DNA of 64,000 nucleotides. Origin: Paenibacillus sp. 37. GTDB taxonomy: Bacteria > Bacillota > Bacilli > Paenibacillales > Paenibacillaceae. Shown piece after piece: positions 41,798-51,430 of this stretch (position 1 is its first letter; each line of letters opens with the position of its first letter). Below the pieces are notes generated by a model that saw only the letters and a list, made by a program, of their open reading frames with translations, did no database searches and had not been told where the DNA came from. A program made the translations under genes and the position numbers. The DNA is taken from positions 6,510,001 through 6,574,000 of the forward strand of contig NZ_CP043761.1 of assembly GCF_008386395.1 (NCBI RefSeq), given 5' to 3'.

Positions 41798-44620
41798 TTA
41801 ACGAATCTCGAAGTGACTGATACGTACACCTGCCGACAGCACAATGTATACATCCTGCGCGCCTGATGCACCTGTGAGTTCTGCCTTCACGGTAGACCAC
41901 TGCTGGGCTTCACCTTGTACCAGTTCCACACGTCCTGCGAGTGTACCATCCGGTGAGCCGAGTCGAACTTCTAACACAGCGCCTGCTTGTTCTGCGGAGA
42001 CACGCGCTTCAATTGCTGCTGCCCCACTACCCAGATCGGCATCCTTGAAAGCAATCCATCCTTGCTCTCCAACTACACGGACAGCACTTCCGCCCTCTTT
42101 GCTCTCATCCAGATCAACATTTAGGTAAGCATCATAATTCTCAGCACGAGTAGCCACACCCAGATTACGGGCAGGGATCGTCTCTCCTTCTACCGTCAGG
42201 TCTGCAACCAGCTGGACATCAGAGGATGACTTGGCAACCATGATGGAGTAAGTTCCACTCTCCACGACATACCGATCACGAGTTACATCCCAGATTGCCA
42301 GTTCCTTAACAGGCAAGGTGAAGCTGACTTTAGCTGTACCTCCCGCTTCAATATGAAGACGACGGAATCCTTTTAACGTTTTGAGTGGACGTTTCACCCG
42401 GGATTTGCCTGCACGAACGTACAACTGTACAACCTCGTCACTGGCAATTGAACCGGTATTGGTTACATCTACAGTTACCGTAACGCTGCCCTCTGTACCC
42501 ACTTGAGCTGGGCTAAGTTCCAAATTGCTGTATTTAAACGTTGCATACGTCAGACCATGTCCAAACGGATACAATACATTACCTTCAAAATATTGATATG
42601 TCCGACCGGATTGAATGATATCGTAATCCTTGATGTCGGTCAGTTGATCTGCGGATTGTACCCATGTCATGTTCAGACGGCCGGCCGGCGCATAATCGCC
42701 ATACAATACGTCAGCTACTGCGTTACCCAGTTCCTGTCCTGCGTGTGAAGTATACAATACCGCAGGGATGTTCTCCTGAACCCAATTGGACGTGAACGGA
42801 TAACTACCTACAATGACGACTACCGTGTTCGGGTTTGCGGCATAGACCGCCTCAACCAGACGTTGCTGGGATTCGGCCAGATCCAGACTTGGACGATCAA
42901 TTTCTTCTTTACCATTTACAAGCGGATTATTACCAACAAAAACAATTGCCGTTTCTGCAGCCTTGGCAGCTTCTACTGCTTCTTCAAGTCCATTCACAAC
43001 CACATCCTGCTTGAACGTCTCTGTGGCACCGAAGGTTTTCAGTTCTTCGGACACCGCAAATGCATCGTTTCCACCATTAGGTGCAGTCACCGTTTTGCCA
43101 TTCCAAGTGGTCAGACCTAAACTTCCGTCCTGTTGTGGCAACAGGTGGAATACTTCCTTCACGAACCAGCCGTACACTTCATCAGCGGAAGCCGTTACGG
43201 TCTCTTCATCTGTGGTCAGATATTTGCCGTTGCTTTCGGCCTGCAAGGTATAACTTCCGAAGCCCCAGTCGGACACCATAAACGTCTCCGCTTCTCCCGA
43301 AGCAACAACAGGTGATTTCTCACCATCTGCCAGTCCAATCTTCTTCCCATTGGCTACGGAAGTTAACGTAATGCGATCATTTCCATCCTTGAACGATACT
43401 TTATCGCTGCCTACTTTGCCAAGGATCGCCTCAAGCGGGGATACGTTATACGGCATGGTGCCTGCATACCAGTCACGATAGACCGTTCCACCCAATTGAC
43501 CAATCACAGCCACTTTACCAGCTTTTGTTTTGTCCAGTGGGAGCGTGCCTTTGTCGTTTTTGAGCAATACTACTTGTTCTCTCGCGGCTCTGAGGGACAA
43601 TTCTTTTGCTTTCTCCGTCATCATGGACTCTTCACCAATAGCAGCGTACGGGTTGCCTTCTTCCGGATCGAACTCACCCAGGCGGAAACGCACACGGAAC
43701 GTATTAAACAACGCCTTGTCGATGTCATCCATCGTGAGTGTACCTTGTTCCAATCCTTCACGCAGGGCCTGTTTGGACAGATCAGCATCATCGGTGATGC
43801 TATCAATTCCTGCCTTCACAGACTCTACCGTACCTGGTGTGTGGGAATCATAGTATTTATGATCATTCTTGATGCCCATGACGTCGCCTGCATCACTGAC
43901 AACGAAACCATCCATGCCCCATTCGCCTTTGACAATCTCGTTCACAAATGGATGCAACAACGCTGGCGTACCATTAATGGAGTTGTACGCAGTCATCATG
44001 GACTGTGCGCCGCCTTCCTTAAATGGCTTCTCGAACGCTTTAAGATAATATTCACGCATGTTGCGCGGATCAATGCTGGACGAACCGCTTCCACGATCCA
44101 CTTCGTTATTATTCGCAAGGAAATGCTTCAAGGTAGCGACCGCTTTGTAATACTTCGGATGGTCGCCCTGAATTCCTTTGACCAATGCTGTTGTCAGCTC
44201 GGCTGTCAGTTCCGGATCTTCACCATACGCCTCTTCATTCCGTCCCCAGCGCGGGTCACGTTCCATATCCACTGTAGGTGCCCACAGCGTAAGACCGTTC
44301 ACTGCCGGATTGCGTTTATAAAATACACGTGCCTCGTCTCCGAGCACGGAGCCAATCTCCTTCATCAGATCCGCATCCCACGTGCATGCAAGCCCCACTG
44401 GTTGCGGGAAAGATGTTGCTTCGCCAAGCCAGGCCAAGCCGTGTGCCGCTTCTGTTCCGTGTTTGTATGCAGGTACACCCAAGCGATCTACTGCTGGCTG
44501 ATATTGCAGCATGGATTCAATTTTTTCATCTTCCGTCAAGCGGGATACAAGATCTTTCACGCGTAAGTCTAACTCTAGTGCTGTATCTTGAAACGGATAT
44601 TTCGTTTGGTTGGTCGTCAT
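41798..44620 (-). CDS. glycoside hydrolase family 3 enzyme with fibronectin III and CBM6-like domains
   Basis: A 940-residue enzyme that splits beta-linked glucose or xylose from oligosaccharides. The family 3 barrel shows VDMERDPRWGRNEEAYGEDP, the KHFLANN motif and the nucleophile Asp in GFVVSDAGD. The second domain follows (AVIGQLGG...), interrupted near residues 410-540 by an inserted beta-rich domain. A fibronectin III-like domain (about 690-790) and a C-terminal CBM6-like domain (about 815-940) follow. No signal peptide is visible, so it works in the cytoplasm on imported sugars. Single gene with AAAGGAG before the ATG and a cre-like site upstream. Xylosidase and glucosidase cannot be told apart here. 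Confidence 0.92.
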   Translation of the reverse strand: MTTNQTKYPFQDTALELDLRVKDLVSRLTEDEKIESMLQYQPAVDRLGVPAYKHGTEAAHGLAWLGEATSFPQPVGLACTWDADLMKEIGSVLGDEARVFYKRNPAVNGLTLWAPTVDMERDPRWGRNEEAYGEDPELTAELTTALVKGIQGDHPKYYKAVATLKHFLANNNEVDRGSGSSSIDPRNMREYYLKAFEKPFKEGGAQSMMTAYNSINGTPALLHPFVNEIVKGEWGMDGFVVSDAGDVMGIKNDHKYYDSHTPGTVESVKAGIDSITDDADLSKQALREGLEQGTLTMDDIDKALFNTFRVRFRLGEFDPEEGNPYAAIGEESMMTEKAKELSLRAAREQVVLLKNDKGTLPLDKTKAGKVAVIGQLGGTVYRDWYAGTMPYNVSPLEAILGKVGSDKVSFKDGNDRITLTSVANGKKIGLADGEKSPVVASGEAETFMVSDWGFGSYTLQAESNGKYLTTDEETVTASADEVYGWFVKEVFHLLPQQDGSLGLTTWNGKTVTAPNGGNDAFAVSEELKTFGATETFKQDVVVNGLEEAVEAAKAAETAIVFVGNNPLVNGKEEIDRPSLDLAESQQRLVEAVYAANPNTVVVIVGSYPFTSNWVQENIPAVLYTSHAGQELGNAVADVLYGDYAPAGRLNMTWVQSADQLTDIKDYDIIQSGRTYQYFEGNVLYPFGHGLTYATFKYSNLELSPAQVGTEGSVTVTVDVTNTGSIASDEVVQLYVRAGKSRVKRPLKTLKGFRRLHIEAGGTAKVSFTLPVKELAIWDVTRDRYVVESGTYSIMVAKSSSDVQLVADLTVEGETIPARNLGVATRAENYDAYLNVDLDESKEGGSAVRVVGEQGWIAFKDADLGSGAAAIEARVSAEQAGAVLEVRLGSPDGTLAGRVELVQGEAQQWSTVKAELTGASGAQDVYIVLSAGVRISHFEIR

Positions 44621-44992
44621 ATGGAATCTCCTTTGGTTATCGGTAGTTAATTAAAATGATAGCGAATACATATCTAACAAAAAATCGGGGGTTAATTCTG
44701 ATGAAATATTTCTTCTTCTGGATAGATTAACCCTTTTATAATCAACGTTTACAGGTGTAAAACTTGTTCTCCTTTTTAAAACCTAAAACGATTTCGGTAA
44801 TCTTATCATAAAGCATGTTTAGCAAAAAAAACAGAGGCTCTGCGCAGGAAATTGTGAACATCCCCTCTGCAAAATCTGAACAGCACCGTTTTTTCCTGGC
44901 ATAGTCTGGCAATCATGGATAAGAGTACAACGATGTGCACTGAACGATAAGCGAATCAACCGAATGGAGATAAATAAGGAGGAAGAAGAAAA
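44621..44992. other. divergent promoter region of glycosidase and FAD-Rieske genes
   Basis: A 372-base stretch without a gene. It carries both promoters. TGTAAACGTTGAT on the minus strand (44741-44753) resembles a catabolite-response (cre) site for CcpA upstream of the glycosidase gene; its last positions deviate from the consensus. Confidence 0.4.
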
Positions 44993-46537
44993 ATGAGCGA
45001 CAATCAGCAGTCCAAGACGGGTCTGCCCCCGGTCCCCGAATCGCTGTGGCGTGCTACGCATCAATTCGATGCCTATCCAAAACTGACCGAAGATATCACC
45101 GCTGATGTAGCGATTATTGGTGCCGGTATTGCCGGCATTACTACAGCCTATTTGCTGGCGCAGACGGGTATGCGTGTGGTCGTACTAGAGGCTGGAAAAG
45201 TGTTGGATGGCACGACCGGTCACACCACGGCTAAGGTATCTGTACAACACGGCGTCATATTTGATGAGATTATGCATCACTTCGGACAAGAACAGGCTCG
45301 GATGTACTATGAAGGCAATGCCGATGCCGCGAAGTGGATGCGCAATCTGGTGAAGGAAAAACAGATTGATTGCCAGTGGGCAGAGGAAGATGCCTACGTC
45401 TACATTCAATCGGAGGAAAACATCAAAAAACTGGAGATCGAGCTGACCGCCTATAACAAACTCAATATCCCTGGTGAGTGGGTAGACCCACTCCCTATTC
45501 CAGTTCCCGCTAGGGCAGGTATTCGCATGCCAGGTCAGGCACGCTTTGATCCGTTGGCCTATCTGCACTACTTGCTCGATTCCGCTGTGAAACAAGGGGT
45601 ACAGATCTACGAGCATACGACAGTTACGGATGTAGAGGAAGACGCTTCACTGCATGTACGAACCTACGGCGATGGACCATCTGTAACGGCTGAACATGTC
45701 GTCGTAGCTTCTCATTTTCCCGTCTACGATCCCGGATTTTATTTCACACGATTACACGCCGAACGATCCTACGCTGTATTAGTCGAACCGGAGAAACCCT
45801 ATGCGGGCGGCATGTACATCTCGGACGATACACCGTACCGCTCCTTGCGTACCGTCTTACATGACGGTAAGGAACTTATCCTCTTTGGCGGCGAAAATCA
45901 CAAAACAGGACAAGGCATCTGCACCTTCGGTCATTATGAACGCCTGGAGCAGTTTGCAGCGGAGACATTTGGTATCCGCAACATTCCTTTTCGCTGGTCA
46001 GCCCAGGATCTGATCTCCATTGACAAGGTGCCTTACATTGGACCGATTACCGGAAGACATGAAAATGTTTATGTCGCGACTGGATTTGCCAAATGGGGAA
46101 TGACGACGGGTACAATGGCAGGACACCTTCTTGCGGATCGCATCACTGGACGTGACAACCCTCATGCTGCCATATTCGATCCGGCAAGATTCAAAGCTGA
46201 TCCGGGCATGAAGCACTTTATTGTGGAGAATTTGAATGTAGCCAAGGAATTAATCTCCGGTAAAGTTGGCATTGTACACAAAAAGGTTAGCGATATTGGT
46301 GAAGATGAAGGAGCCGTCGTTCGTCATAATGGCAAACGTGCTGGCGCCTACAAGGACACCAGTGGCAAGCTGTTTCTGGTGGATACCACCTGCACCCACC
46401 TGGGTTGCGAAGTCGAATGGAACGAGGGCGAGCGTTCGTGGGATTGCCCATGCCATGGTTCCCGCTTCGATTATGCAGGCCATGTCATTGAGGGCCCTGC
46501 TGTGGAAGACCTTAAAGTTCTGGATGCACAAGAATAA
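44993..46537 (+). CDS. FAD-dependent oxidoreductase with C-terminal Rieske domain
   Basis: A fusion of 514 residues. The first part is a DAO-type flavoprotein: dinucleotide motif IIGAGIAGITTAYLLAQTG (residues about 40-58) and the motif region YVATGFAKWGMTTG near 360. The last 80 residues are a Rieske [2Fe-2S] domain with C467-T-H469 and C485-x2-H488 (CTHLGC and CPCHGSRF). The layout is known in bacilli (YhfW-like). It should pass electrons between an amine-type substrate, FAD and the cluster; the substrate is unknown. AAGGAGG lies upstream. The gene stands alone and has its own terminator. Confidence 0.9.
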   Translation: MSDNQQSKTGLPPVPESLWRATHQFDAYPKLTEDITADVAIIGAGIAGITTAYLLAQTGMRVVVLEAGKVLDGTTGHTTAKVSVQHGVIFDEIMHHFGQEQARMYYEGNADAAKWMRNLVKEKQIDCQWAEEDAYVYIQSEENIKKLEIELTAYNKLNIPGEWVDPLPIPVPARAGIRMPGQARFDPLAYLHYLLDSAVKQGVQIYEHTTVTDVEEDASLHVRTYGDGPSVTAEHVVVASHFPVYDPGFYFTRLHAERSYAVLVEPEKPYAGGMYISDDTPYRSLRTVLHDGKELILFGGENHKTGQGICTFGHYERLEQFAAETFGIRNIPFRWSAQDLISIDKVPYIGPITGRHENVYVATGFAKWGMTTGTMAGHLLADRITGRDNPHAAIFDPARFKADPGMKHFIVENLNVAKELISGKVGIVHKKVSDIGEDEGAVVRHNGKRAGAYKDTSGKLFLVDTTCTHLGCEVEWNEGERSWDCPCHGSRFDYAGHVIEGPAVEDLKVLDAQE

Positions 46538-46591
46538 CCCACATTTAGTGATTAAACCTGTAAACCAAAGAAACAAAAGTTCATCTCACAG

Positions 46592-46638
46592 ACCGGATCG
46601 GAATCCGCCTTCAGACGGAAGTAACCGATCCGGTTTTT
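46592..46638 (+). terminator. rho-independent terminator
   Basis: ACCGGATCGG pairs with CCGATCCGGT (inner TCCG-type stem CCGCCT/AGACGG), then TTTTTGCG. It ends the FAD-Rieske gene. Confidence 0.82.
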
Positions 46639-46834
46639 GCGTATGCTGAATTATAGCTAAACAGGTAGCTTCAGCTAAGCATCCGTATTAAACGAACTTA
46701 TTATCGATCAATCGTGATACGGAACTATTTTAAAGTCACTACCTTGCATTAAACAGTACTGGATGCTATGATGAATTCACCACTACTGAACAATATACAA
46801 TAGCGATAAATGAAGCTACGAAGGAGGAACCTGT

Positions 46835-47164
46835 GTGAATGTGAACATCCAGTTCAAAAAGGGAGTATTAGAGCTGTGCGTCCTGGTATTAATTAACCGC
46901 CAGGATCGGTATGGCTACGAACTGGCTCAGGCGGTCTCCAAACATATCGAAGTTGCTGAAGGTGCACTGTATCCCTTGCTGCGCCGGCTTGTGAATGACG
47001 GTTACTGCACCACCTACCTGCAAGAATCAAGCGAAGGACCGCCGCGCAAGTATTACCGACTATCCGATACAGGTCGCGACTACATGACGGCACTGACGAC
47101 AGAATGGAATGAATTTGTGCGCAATGTCGCAAATCTGATTGAGGAAGGAATCCCCAATGAATAG
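46835..47164 (+). CDS. PadR family transcriptional regulator
   Basis: A winged-helix regulator of 109 residues. It shows the family pattern FKKGVLELCVLVLI, YGYELAQAVSKHI, EGALYPLLRRLVNDGY and the wing with GPPRKYYRLSDTGRDYM. The start is a GTG with GGAGG about eight bases upstream. PadR proteins repress envelope and stress genes. It is the first gene of a three-gene operon with a DUF1700 and a DUF4097 protein; this trio is common in Firmicutes and in related cases responds to envelope stress. Confidence 0.92.
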   Translation: MNVNIQFKKGVLELCVLVLINRQDRYGYELAQAVSKHIEVAEGALYPLLRRLVNDGYCTTYLQESSEGPPRKYYRLSDTGRDYMTALTTEWNEFVRNVANLIEEGIPNE

Positions 47165-47750
47165 ACAACAATTTATGAAAGCCATGGAAATTCATCTACG
47201 GCCGATGGACCCATTCGAACGGGCTGAGTTGCTCGCCGACTATGATCAACATTTCGAGCTTGGACTACGAGAAGGCAGGCTGGAAGAAGAGATCGCTCGG
47301 GAACTCGGACAGCCTGAAGAAATCGCCAAGGAAGCACTCGGTGATCGTTATGACATTCATACGCCGGGTTCAGATGCGTTCTATGCACCGACGTATCGCG
47401 AGATGCGGTCACCCAGAAACAACACCGGAGCCACTCGCAAATTTTTCACAGCCATCGGCCTGTTATTCCTGAATCTGATCCTTGGCATTCCTCTTGGTCT
47501 CATGATGTGGTCGGTATGGCTTGTTATTGCCAGCCTTTCCTTGCTGGTAGTGGCTCCTGTAGCAGCAGTTGTGGACTTTGTATTCCTGGGCCAACTCGAT
47601 AAACCGGAGATTTTCGTTGCGATTGGCGCTTTCGGTGTCGGCATTTTGTTTGCCATCGCATCGAAGTATGTCTTTAGAACCTTCAAAATCGTTACTCTTC
47701 AATATATTAGATGGAATAAAAACACGATGAAAGGAGATGTTTCCGCATGA
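47157..47750 (+). CDS. DUF1700 family membrane protein
   Basis: A protein of 197 residues: an N-terminal cytoplasmic helical part with the family motif EHFELGLREGRLEEEIARELGQPEEIAKE (seen as FELGLREGRLEEEIARELGQ), then three to four membrane helices from residue 80. I start at the ATG at 47157, overlapping the PadR stop, with GAGGAAGGA seven bases upstream. Members pair with PadR regulators and DUF4097 proteins; the N-terminal part may bind the regulator. The exact function is unknown. It overlaps the next gene by 4 bases. Confidence 0.9.
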   Translation: MNRQQFMKAMEIHLRPMDPFERAELLADYDQHFELGLREGRLEEEIARELGQPEEIAKEALGDRYDIHTPGSDAFYAPTYREMRSPRNNTGATRKFFTAIGLLFLNLILGIPLGLMMWSVWLVIASLSLLVVAPVAAVVDFVFLGQLDKPEIFVAIGAFGVGILFAIASKYVFRTFKIVTLQYIRWNKNTMKGDVSA

Positions 47751-48646
47751 GCACTAAAAAATGGCTTGCGCTCGCCGTGATATGTATCGGAATAGGTTTA
47801 CTCGGGACATCCATCTATGGCGTTCAGTTCGGGGATGAACGGGAGCATTATTCCAAACGATGGGATTTCAAAGCAGATGAATTGCAGAACATTATCATGA
47901 ATGCTAATTTCAGTGCAGATATTGAATTTGTTGTAAGCCCGGATTCGAATGGTTATATCGAAGTGGATGGAAAATGGGACCCTGCTGTAGTCAAAAGCTT
48001 CGAACAGGCCACCTTATCCAACGACACATTCCAACTGGCGCAGACAGAACGTGAACGATTGCAATTTTTCACCTTGTACTGGAATGATCAAGACTCCACA
48101 ATAACCGTTGCCTTGCCTGAAGGACACCAGTTAAATGAGGTTAAGCTGGACTCCTCTTCAAGTGACTGGGATCTGACAGGTCTAAATGCCAAACAGCTTG
48201 AGCTGAATAATACCTCAGGTTCCATACGTCTGGAAAACATCAAGGCGCCCAATATTGAATTGGTTCTAACTTCTGGCGACATTAACGCTTCAATGATTGA
48301 TGGAGACATGACCGTGAAACAGACATCCGGAAGCTTCACGGCAGATCAGATTGCCGGTCAAGTAAACAGTAAGATTAAATCAGGAGATATTGAGATCACT
48401 GAATTAAACGGCGCAGCTGATGTTCAATTCACTTCGGGTAGCATTCATATTGAACAGTCCCATTCCGCCCCGATTAATGCGTCTGGAACATCAGGAGACA
48501 TTTTCATTCAAGCTGCACCTGATTTTGACGGAATCTACGACGCTAAGGCTACTTCCGGAAGTGTCGATGTACCTGAATCGCCAATGGTAAGCCGGGAAAT
48601 GATCAAGGCCCGTACCTCCTCTGGCAGCATCGAGATTACCAAATAG
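47747..48646 (+). CDS. DUF4097 family beta-repeat protein with N-terminal membrane anchor
   Basis: A protein of 299 residues. Residues 4-24 form a membrane helix or signal anchor (KWLALAVICIGIGLLGTSIY). The rest is a beta solenoid of repeated units: NNTSGSIRLE, LTSGDINAS, KQTSGSFTAD, KIKSGDIEI, QFTSGSIHIE, GTSGDIFIQ, KATSGSVDV, RTSSGSIEI, each about 20-24 residues apart. DUF4097 proteins of this type accompany PadR/DUF1700 pairs; an envelope-sensing or adhesin-like task is likely but unproven. It starts within the DUF1700 stop (ATGA). Confidence 0.9.
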   Translation: MSTKKWLALAVICIGIGLLGTSIYGVQFGDEREHYSKRWDFKADELQNIIMNANFSADIEFVVSPDSNGYIEVDGKWDPAVVKSFEQATLSNDTFQLAQTERERLQFFTLYWNDQDSTITVALPEGHQLNEVKLDSSSSDWDLTGLNAKQLELNNTSGSIRLENIKAPNIELVLTSGDINASMIDGDMTVKQTSGSFTADQIAGQVNSKIKSGDIEITELNGAADVQFTSGSIHIEQSHSAPINASGTSGDIFIQAAPDFDGIYDAKATSGSVDVPESPMVSREMIKARTSSGSIEITK

Positions 48647-48723
48647 TGATGAAGCAAATTTCCGAACTGTGGGTAATATAGTATAATCAAATGCCAGTCC
48701 AATTCTAAGGAGGAATTATCCAC

Positions 48724-49443
48724 ATGGAACTTAAAAATAAAACAGCTATCATCACAGGTGCCGGTAAAGGCATCGGTCGTGCCATCGCTGAAGCACTTGC
48801 CAAAGAAGGAGTACACCTCGGCCTTATCGCTCGCACCGCTTCCGATCTTCAGGCTCTGCAGCAGTCTCTTAGTCAAGAATACGGTGTGAAAGTAACCAGT
48901 GCTGTGGCAGATATCTCGGATCGCACACAGGCGGAAGCCGCTGTAGCAGCCATTGAGATGGAACTCGGCGCGGTGGATATTCTCATCAATAATGCGGGTA
49001 TCGGAAAGTTCGGGACATTCATGGAGATGGAGCCCGAAGAGTGGGAGCGCATCCTGCATGTTAACGTTATGGGTACATATTACGTTACACGCGCTGTCCT
49101 TCCAAGCATGATCAAGGAAAGTAGCGGCAGCATTATCAATATTGCTTCCACTGCAGGTGAACGCGGATTCGCTACAGGTTCGGCATACTGTGCATCCAAG
49201 TTTGCGCTACTCGGCATGACCGAATCTCTGATGCAGGAAGTGCGCAAGTCCAACATTCGTGTGACCGCACTGACCCCAAGCACCGTTAATACGGAGCTTG
49301 CGACCAATGCCGGACTGAAAATTGGCGACGAAGATCGCATGATGCAAGCGGAAGATGTAGCTGAACTTGCACTCGCAACGCTCAAGCTGTCCGACCGTGT
49401 CTTTGTCAAAGCAGCAGGCATCTGGACGACTAATCCACAATAG
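48724..49443 (+). CDS. 3-ketoacyl-ACP-reductase-like short-chain dehydrogenase
   Basis: A 239-residue SDR, similar to FabG-like reductases. It shows TGAGKGIGRAIAEALA at 13-28, INNAGIGKFG in the middle, and the catalytic Ser-Tyr-Lys in NIASTAGERG and SAYCASKFAL. AGGAGG lies nine bases before the ATG. Reduction of 3-oxo groups of acyl chains or small ketones with NADPH is expected. It stands alone, 77 bases after the envelope operon, and ends at a shared terminator. Confidence 0.92.
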   Translation: MELKNKTAIITGAGKGIGRAIAEALAKEGVHLGLIARTASDLQALQQSLSQEYGVKVTSAVADISDRTQAEAAVAAIEMELGAVDILINNAGIGKFGTFMEMEPEEWERILHVNVMGTYYVTRAVLPSMIKESSGSIINIASTAGERGFATGSAYCASKFALLGMTESLMQEVRKSNIRVTALTPSTVNTELATNAGLKIGDEDRMMQAEDVAELALATLKLSDRVFVKAAGIWTTNPQ

Positions 49444-49481
49444 ACAGTGTGCTTCTGATCTTTTCAGTTCGTTAGAAATAT

Positions 49482-49550
49482 AAAAGGACGTTTCCCATTG
49501 TACATGTATGCAGGTTCGCATGTTCATGACTTGGGAGCCGTCCTTTTTTA
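49482..49550. terminator. bidirectional terminator
   Basis: AAAGGACG and CGTCCTTT with inner TCCCA/TGGGA form a long hairpin with T6 on the plus strand. It closes the SDR (+) and the XRE-cupin regulator (-). Confidence 0.78.
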
Positions 49551-49552
49551 TT

Positions 49553-50092
49553 CTATAAATGATCCAAACCCAATTCTTTGGACACCGCAATGAGTACCAC
49601 CGCAGGCTCCTCACCGATATTGGTCACTTCATGAGGCACTATTGCATTCCAGGTAAACGAATCACCCACTTCAAGAACTTCCACATCTTCGCATTGCTCC
49701 GCACGAATCTTGCCTTGCAACACCAGATGGCTTTCCTCCCCGGCATGTTTGCTTACCCCGGTCGATGCACCTGGCGGCAACTCCACAATGGACATACGCA
49801 TCGCACCTTTGGCTGTAAGCTGCTGCACTTTGATCTGTCCGCTTCCGGCCGTTGTTTCTTTGCGCTCGTTCTTGCGTACCACGTTCATCCGTTGCTCTGG
49901 TGTCAGCAGCAAATAAGGAAGTGGCACTTCCAGATAATCCGCAATACTTTCAAGCGTAGCAATGGAAGGTGACGTTTTGTTATTTTCTACGTTGCTGATA
50001 AAACCTTTGGACAACCCCGTGCCCTCGCACATCTGCATGATCGTAATCTGTTTCTGTTTGCGGATCGTACGAATAGCCAAGCCAATATCCAT
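49553..50092 (-). CDS. XRE-family regulator with C-terminal cupin domain
   Basis: A 179-residue regulator. Residues 1-65 form a helix-turn-helix (IGLAIRTIRKQKQITIMQMC, LSKGFISNVENNKTSPSIAT). Residues 100-178 form a cupin (VELPPGASTGVSKHAGEESH, then VGDSFTWNAIVPHEVTN), which would bind a small ligand. I choose the ATG at 50092 (GGGGAGGGAC upstream) instead of an earlier one without a ribosome site. Such regulators often control amine, amino acid or sugar genes, but the target is unknown; a VOC gene lies just upstream on the same strand. Confidence 0.9.
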   Translation of the reverse strand: MDIGLAIRTIRKQKQITIMQMCEGTGLSKGFISNVENNKTSPSIATLESIADYLEVPLPYLLLTPEQRMNVVRKNERKETTAGSGQIKVQQLTAKGAMRMSIVELPPGASTGVSKHAGEESHLVLQGKIRAEQCEDVEVLEVGDSFTWNAIVPHEVTNIGEEPAVVLIAVSKELGLDHL

Positions 50093-50159
50093 ATTGCGTC
50101 CCTCCCCTTCTATTGATCTATATAAGACACCAGACGTAAGCTTAGCTACTTCAGGTTGT

Positions 50160-50525
50160 CTATTCGGCGCTTGCCTCAACAAATATAATCCGATTACCAA
50201 ACGGATCTGTCACGGTCATTTCTCTTGATTGCCAAGGGGTCTCCTCTATACCAGGTCTCGCATTTTTGTACTCTTTCTGACGAAGTGCACCATGGAATGT
50301 ATCCAAGTTATCAGTTTCCACGCGCAAGGCAGCTCCAGGTGTACAATCTCCATGATGTTCGGATAAATGAATCACGATGGAATCGAGCGAAACCTGCATA
50401 TATAAGGGCATATCCGGTTCAAAGCGATGTTCCCAATCCAATTGAAACCCTAGATATTCAAGGTAGAACTCTCTAGCTTTATTTTCATCAAATATTCTCA
50501 AAATAGGCACGATACTTTTTAACAT
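50160..50525 (-). CDS. VOC superfamily (glyoxalase / bleomycin-resistance-like) protein
   Basis: A 121-residue single-domain vicinal-oxygen-chelate protein. It starts with KSIVPILRIFDENKAREFYL, a typical first strand and helix, and ends with VTDPFGNRIIFVE, a hallmark of the family. The metal ligand positions (His in IVIHLSEHHG, Glu in FVEA) are present. The group includes lyases, dioxygenases and drug-binding proteins; the sequence does not decide. The start is the ATG at 50525 (CAAGGAC nine bases upstream). It precedes the XRE-cupin gene on the same strand. Confidence 0.85.
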   Translation of the reverse strand: MLKSIVPILRIFDENKAREFYLEYLGFQLDWEHRFEPDMPLYMQVSLDSIVIHLSEHHGDCTPGAALRVETDNLDTFHGALRQKEYKNARPGIEETPWQSREMTVTDPFGNRIIFVEASAE

Positions 50526-50752
50526 CCTGATCACGTCCTTGGGAATAAAATATGAACCATGCGCAGCGGCTTATCTATTAACTGTTTTTAACTTTTTTTA
50601 TAAACAACATATATTCATCATACAAAAAAAGTATTGACCCTACAATGAAACCATGATAAATTTTGTTCATAAATAAGAATATTTATTTCATATTGGTGAA
50701 CTTTATTGTCAGAACGATATATTAACTCATTCCTCATCAGGTGGTGTTTTCA

Positions 50753-51430
50753 ATGAATTCTCCTTATATACATGAAGTCCGATTACCGTCTCATTACAAT
50801 CCAGATCAACGTTATCCTGTGATTTTCGCCTTACATGGCATGGGATCGGATGAACAGGATATGCTTCGTTTGATGGAGCCCCTTCAGTCTGATTTTATTA
50901 TTGTCGCCATCCGTGGACCTATCGTTCAGGGTGGAGGTTATGCTTATTTTCAGATCAAAAGCATTGGAAATCCCATCCGTGAATTATATGATGCCTCCGT
51001 GCAGGGACTGCAACAGTTGATTGTTGATCTGTCTGCCCAATATGCGATTGATCCCACGCGGCGTTACATCGCCGGATTCAGCCAGGGCGCCATTATGGCA
51101 ATGACCCTATCACTGATCATGGGAGATGCCATTAAAGGCATAGTAGCGATGAGTGGGTACATCCCGCAATTTGTGAAAGACGAGTACAAGCTGCAACCCG
51201 ATTCGGAGCTGTCTGTGTTCATCTCACATGGGGATCAGGATCATCTATTCCCGCTGCAACTGGGCGAAGATAACGCCAATTTCTTCCGTCAACATACGAA
51301 TCACGTCACATATGTACCTTACAACGGTGGGCATCAAGTGACCCCCGATCTATATCAACAATTCCAACAATGGCTTCGGACGGATGCAAATCTGACTACC
51401 GAAGACCCGAAAGGACTGAATTCAAAATGA
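50753..51430 (+). CDS. alpha/beta hydrolase, carboxylesterase/phospholipase type
   Basis: A 225-residue serine hydrolase. The oxyanion region is FALHGMGSDEQDM, the nucleophile elbow GFSQGAIM (Ser), then the Asp in ISHGDQDHLFP and the His in NGGHQVTP. It resembles the small esterases of the YtpA/YpfH type. No signal peptide is present. The start is the ATG at 50753 behind AGGTGGTG. It overlaps the following dioxygenase gene by 4 bases, so both are made together, possibly in the breakdown of an aromatic ester. Confidence 0.9.
   Translation: MNSPYIHEVRLPSHYNPDQRYPVIFALHGMGSDEQDMLRLMEPLQSDFIIVAIRGPIVQGGGYAYFQIKSIGNPIRELYDASVQGLQQLIVDLSAQYAIDPTRRYIAGFSQGAIMAMTLSLIMGDAIKGIVAMSGYIPQFVKDEYKLQPDSELSVFISHGDQDHLFPLQLGEDNANFFRQHTNHVTYVPYNGGHQVTPDLYQQFQQWLRTDANLTTEDPKGLNSK

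Noticed and set aside
43496..44566. 356-residue frame on the plus strand
   Set aside because: Antisense to the well-supported family 3 glycosidase; no ribosome site and no recognisable domain.
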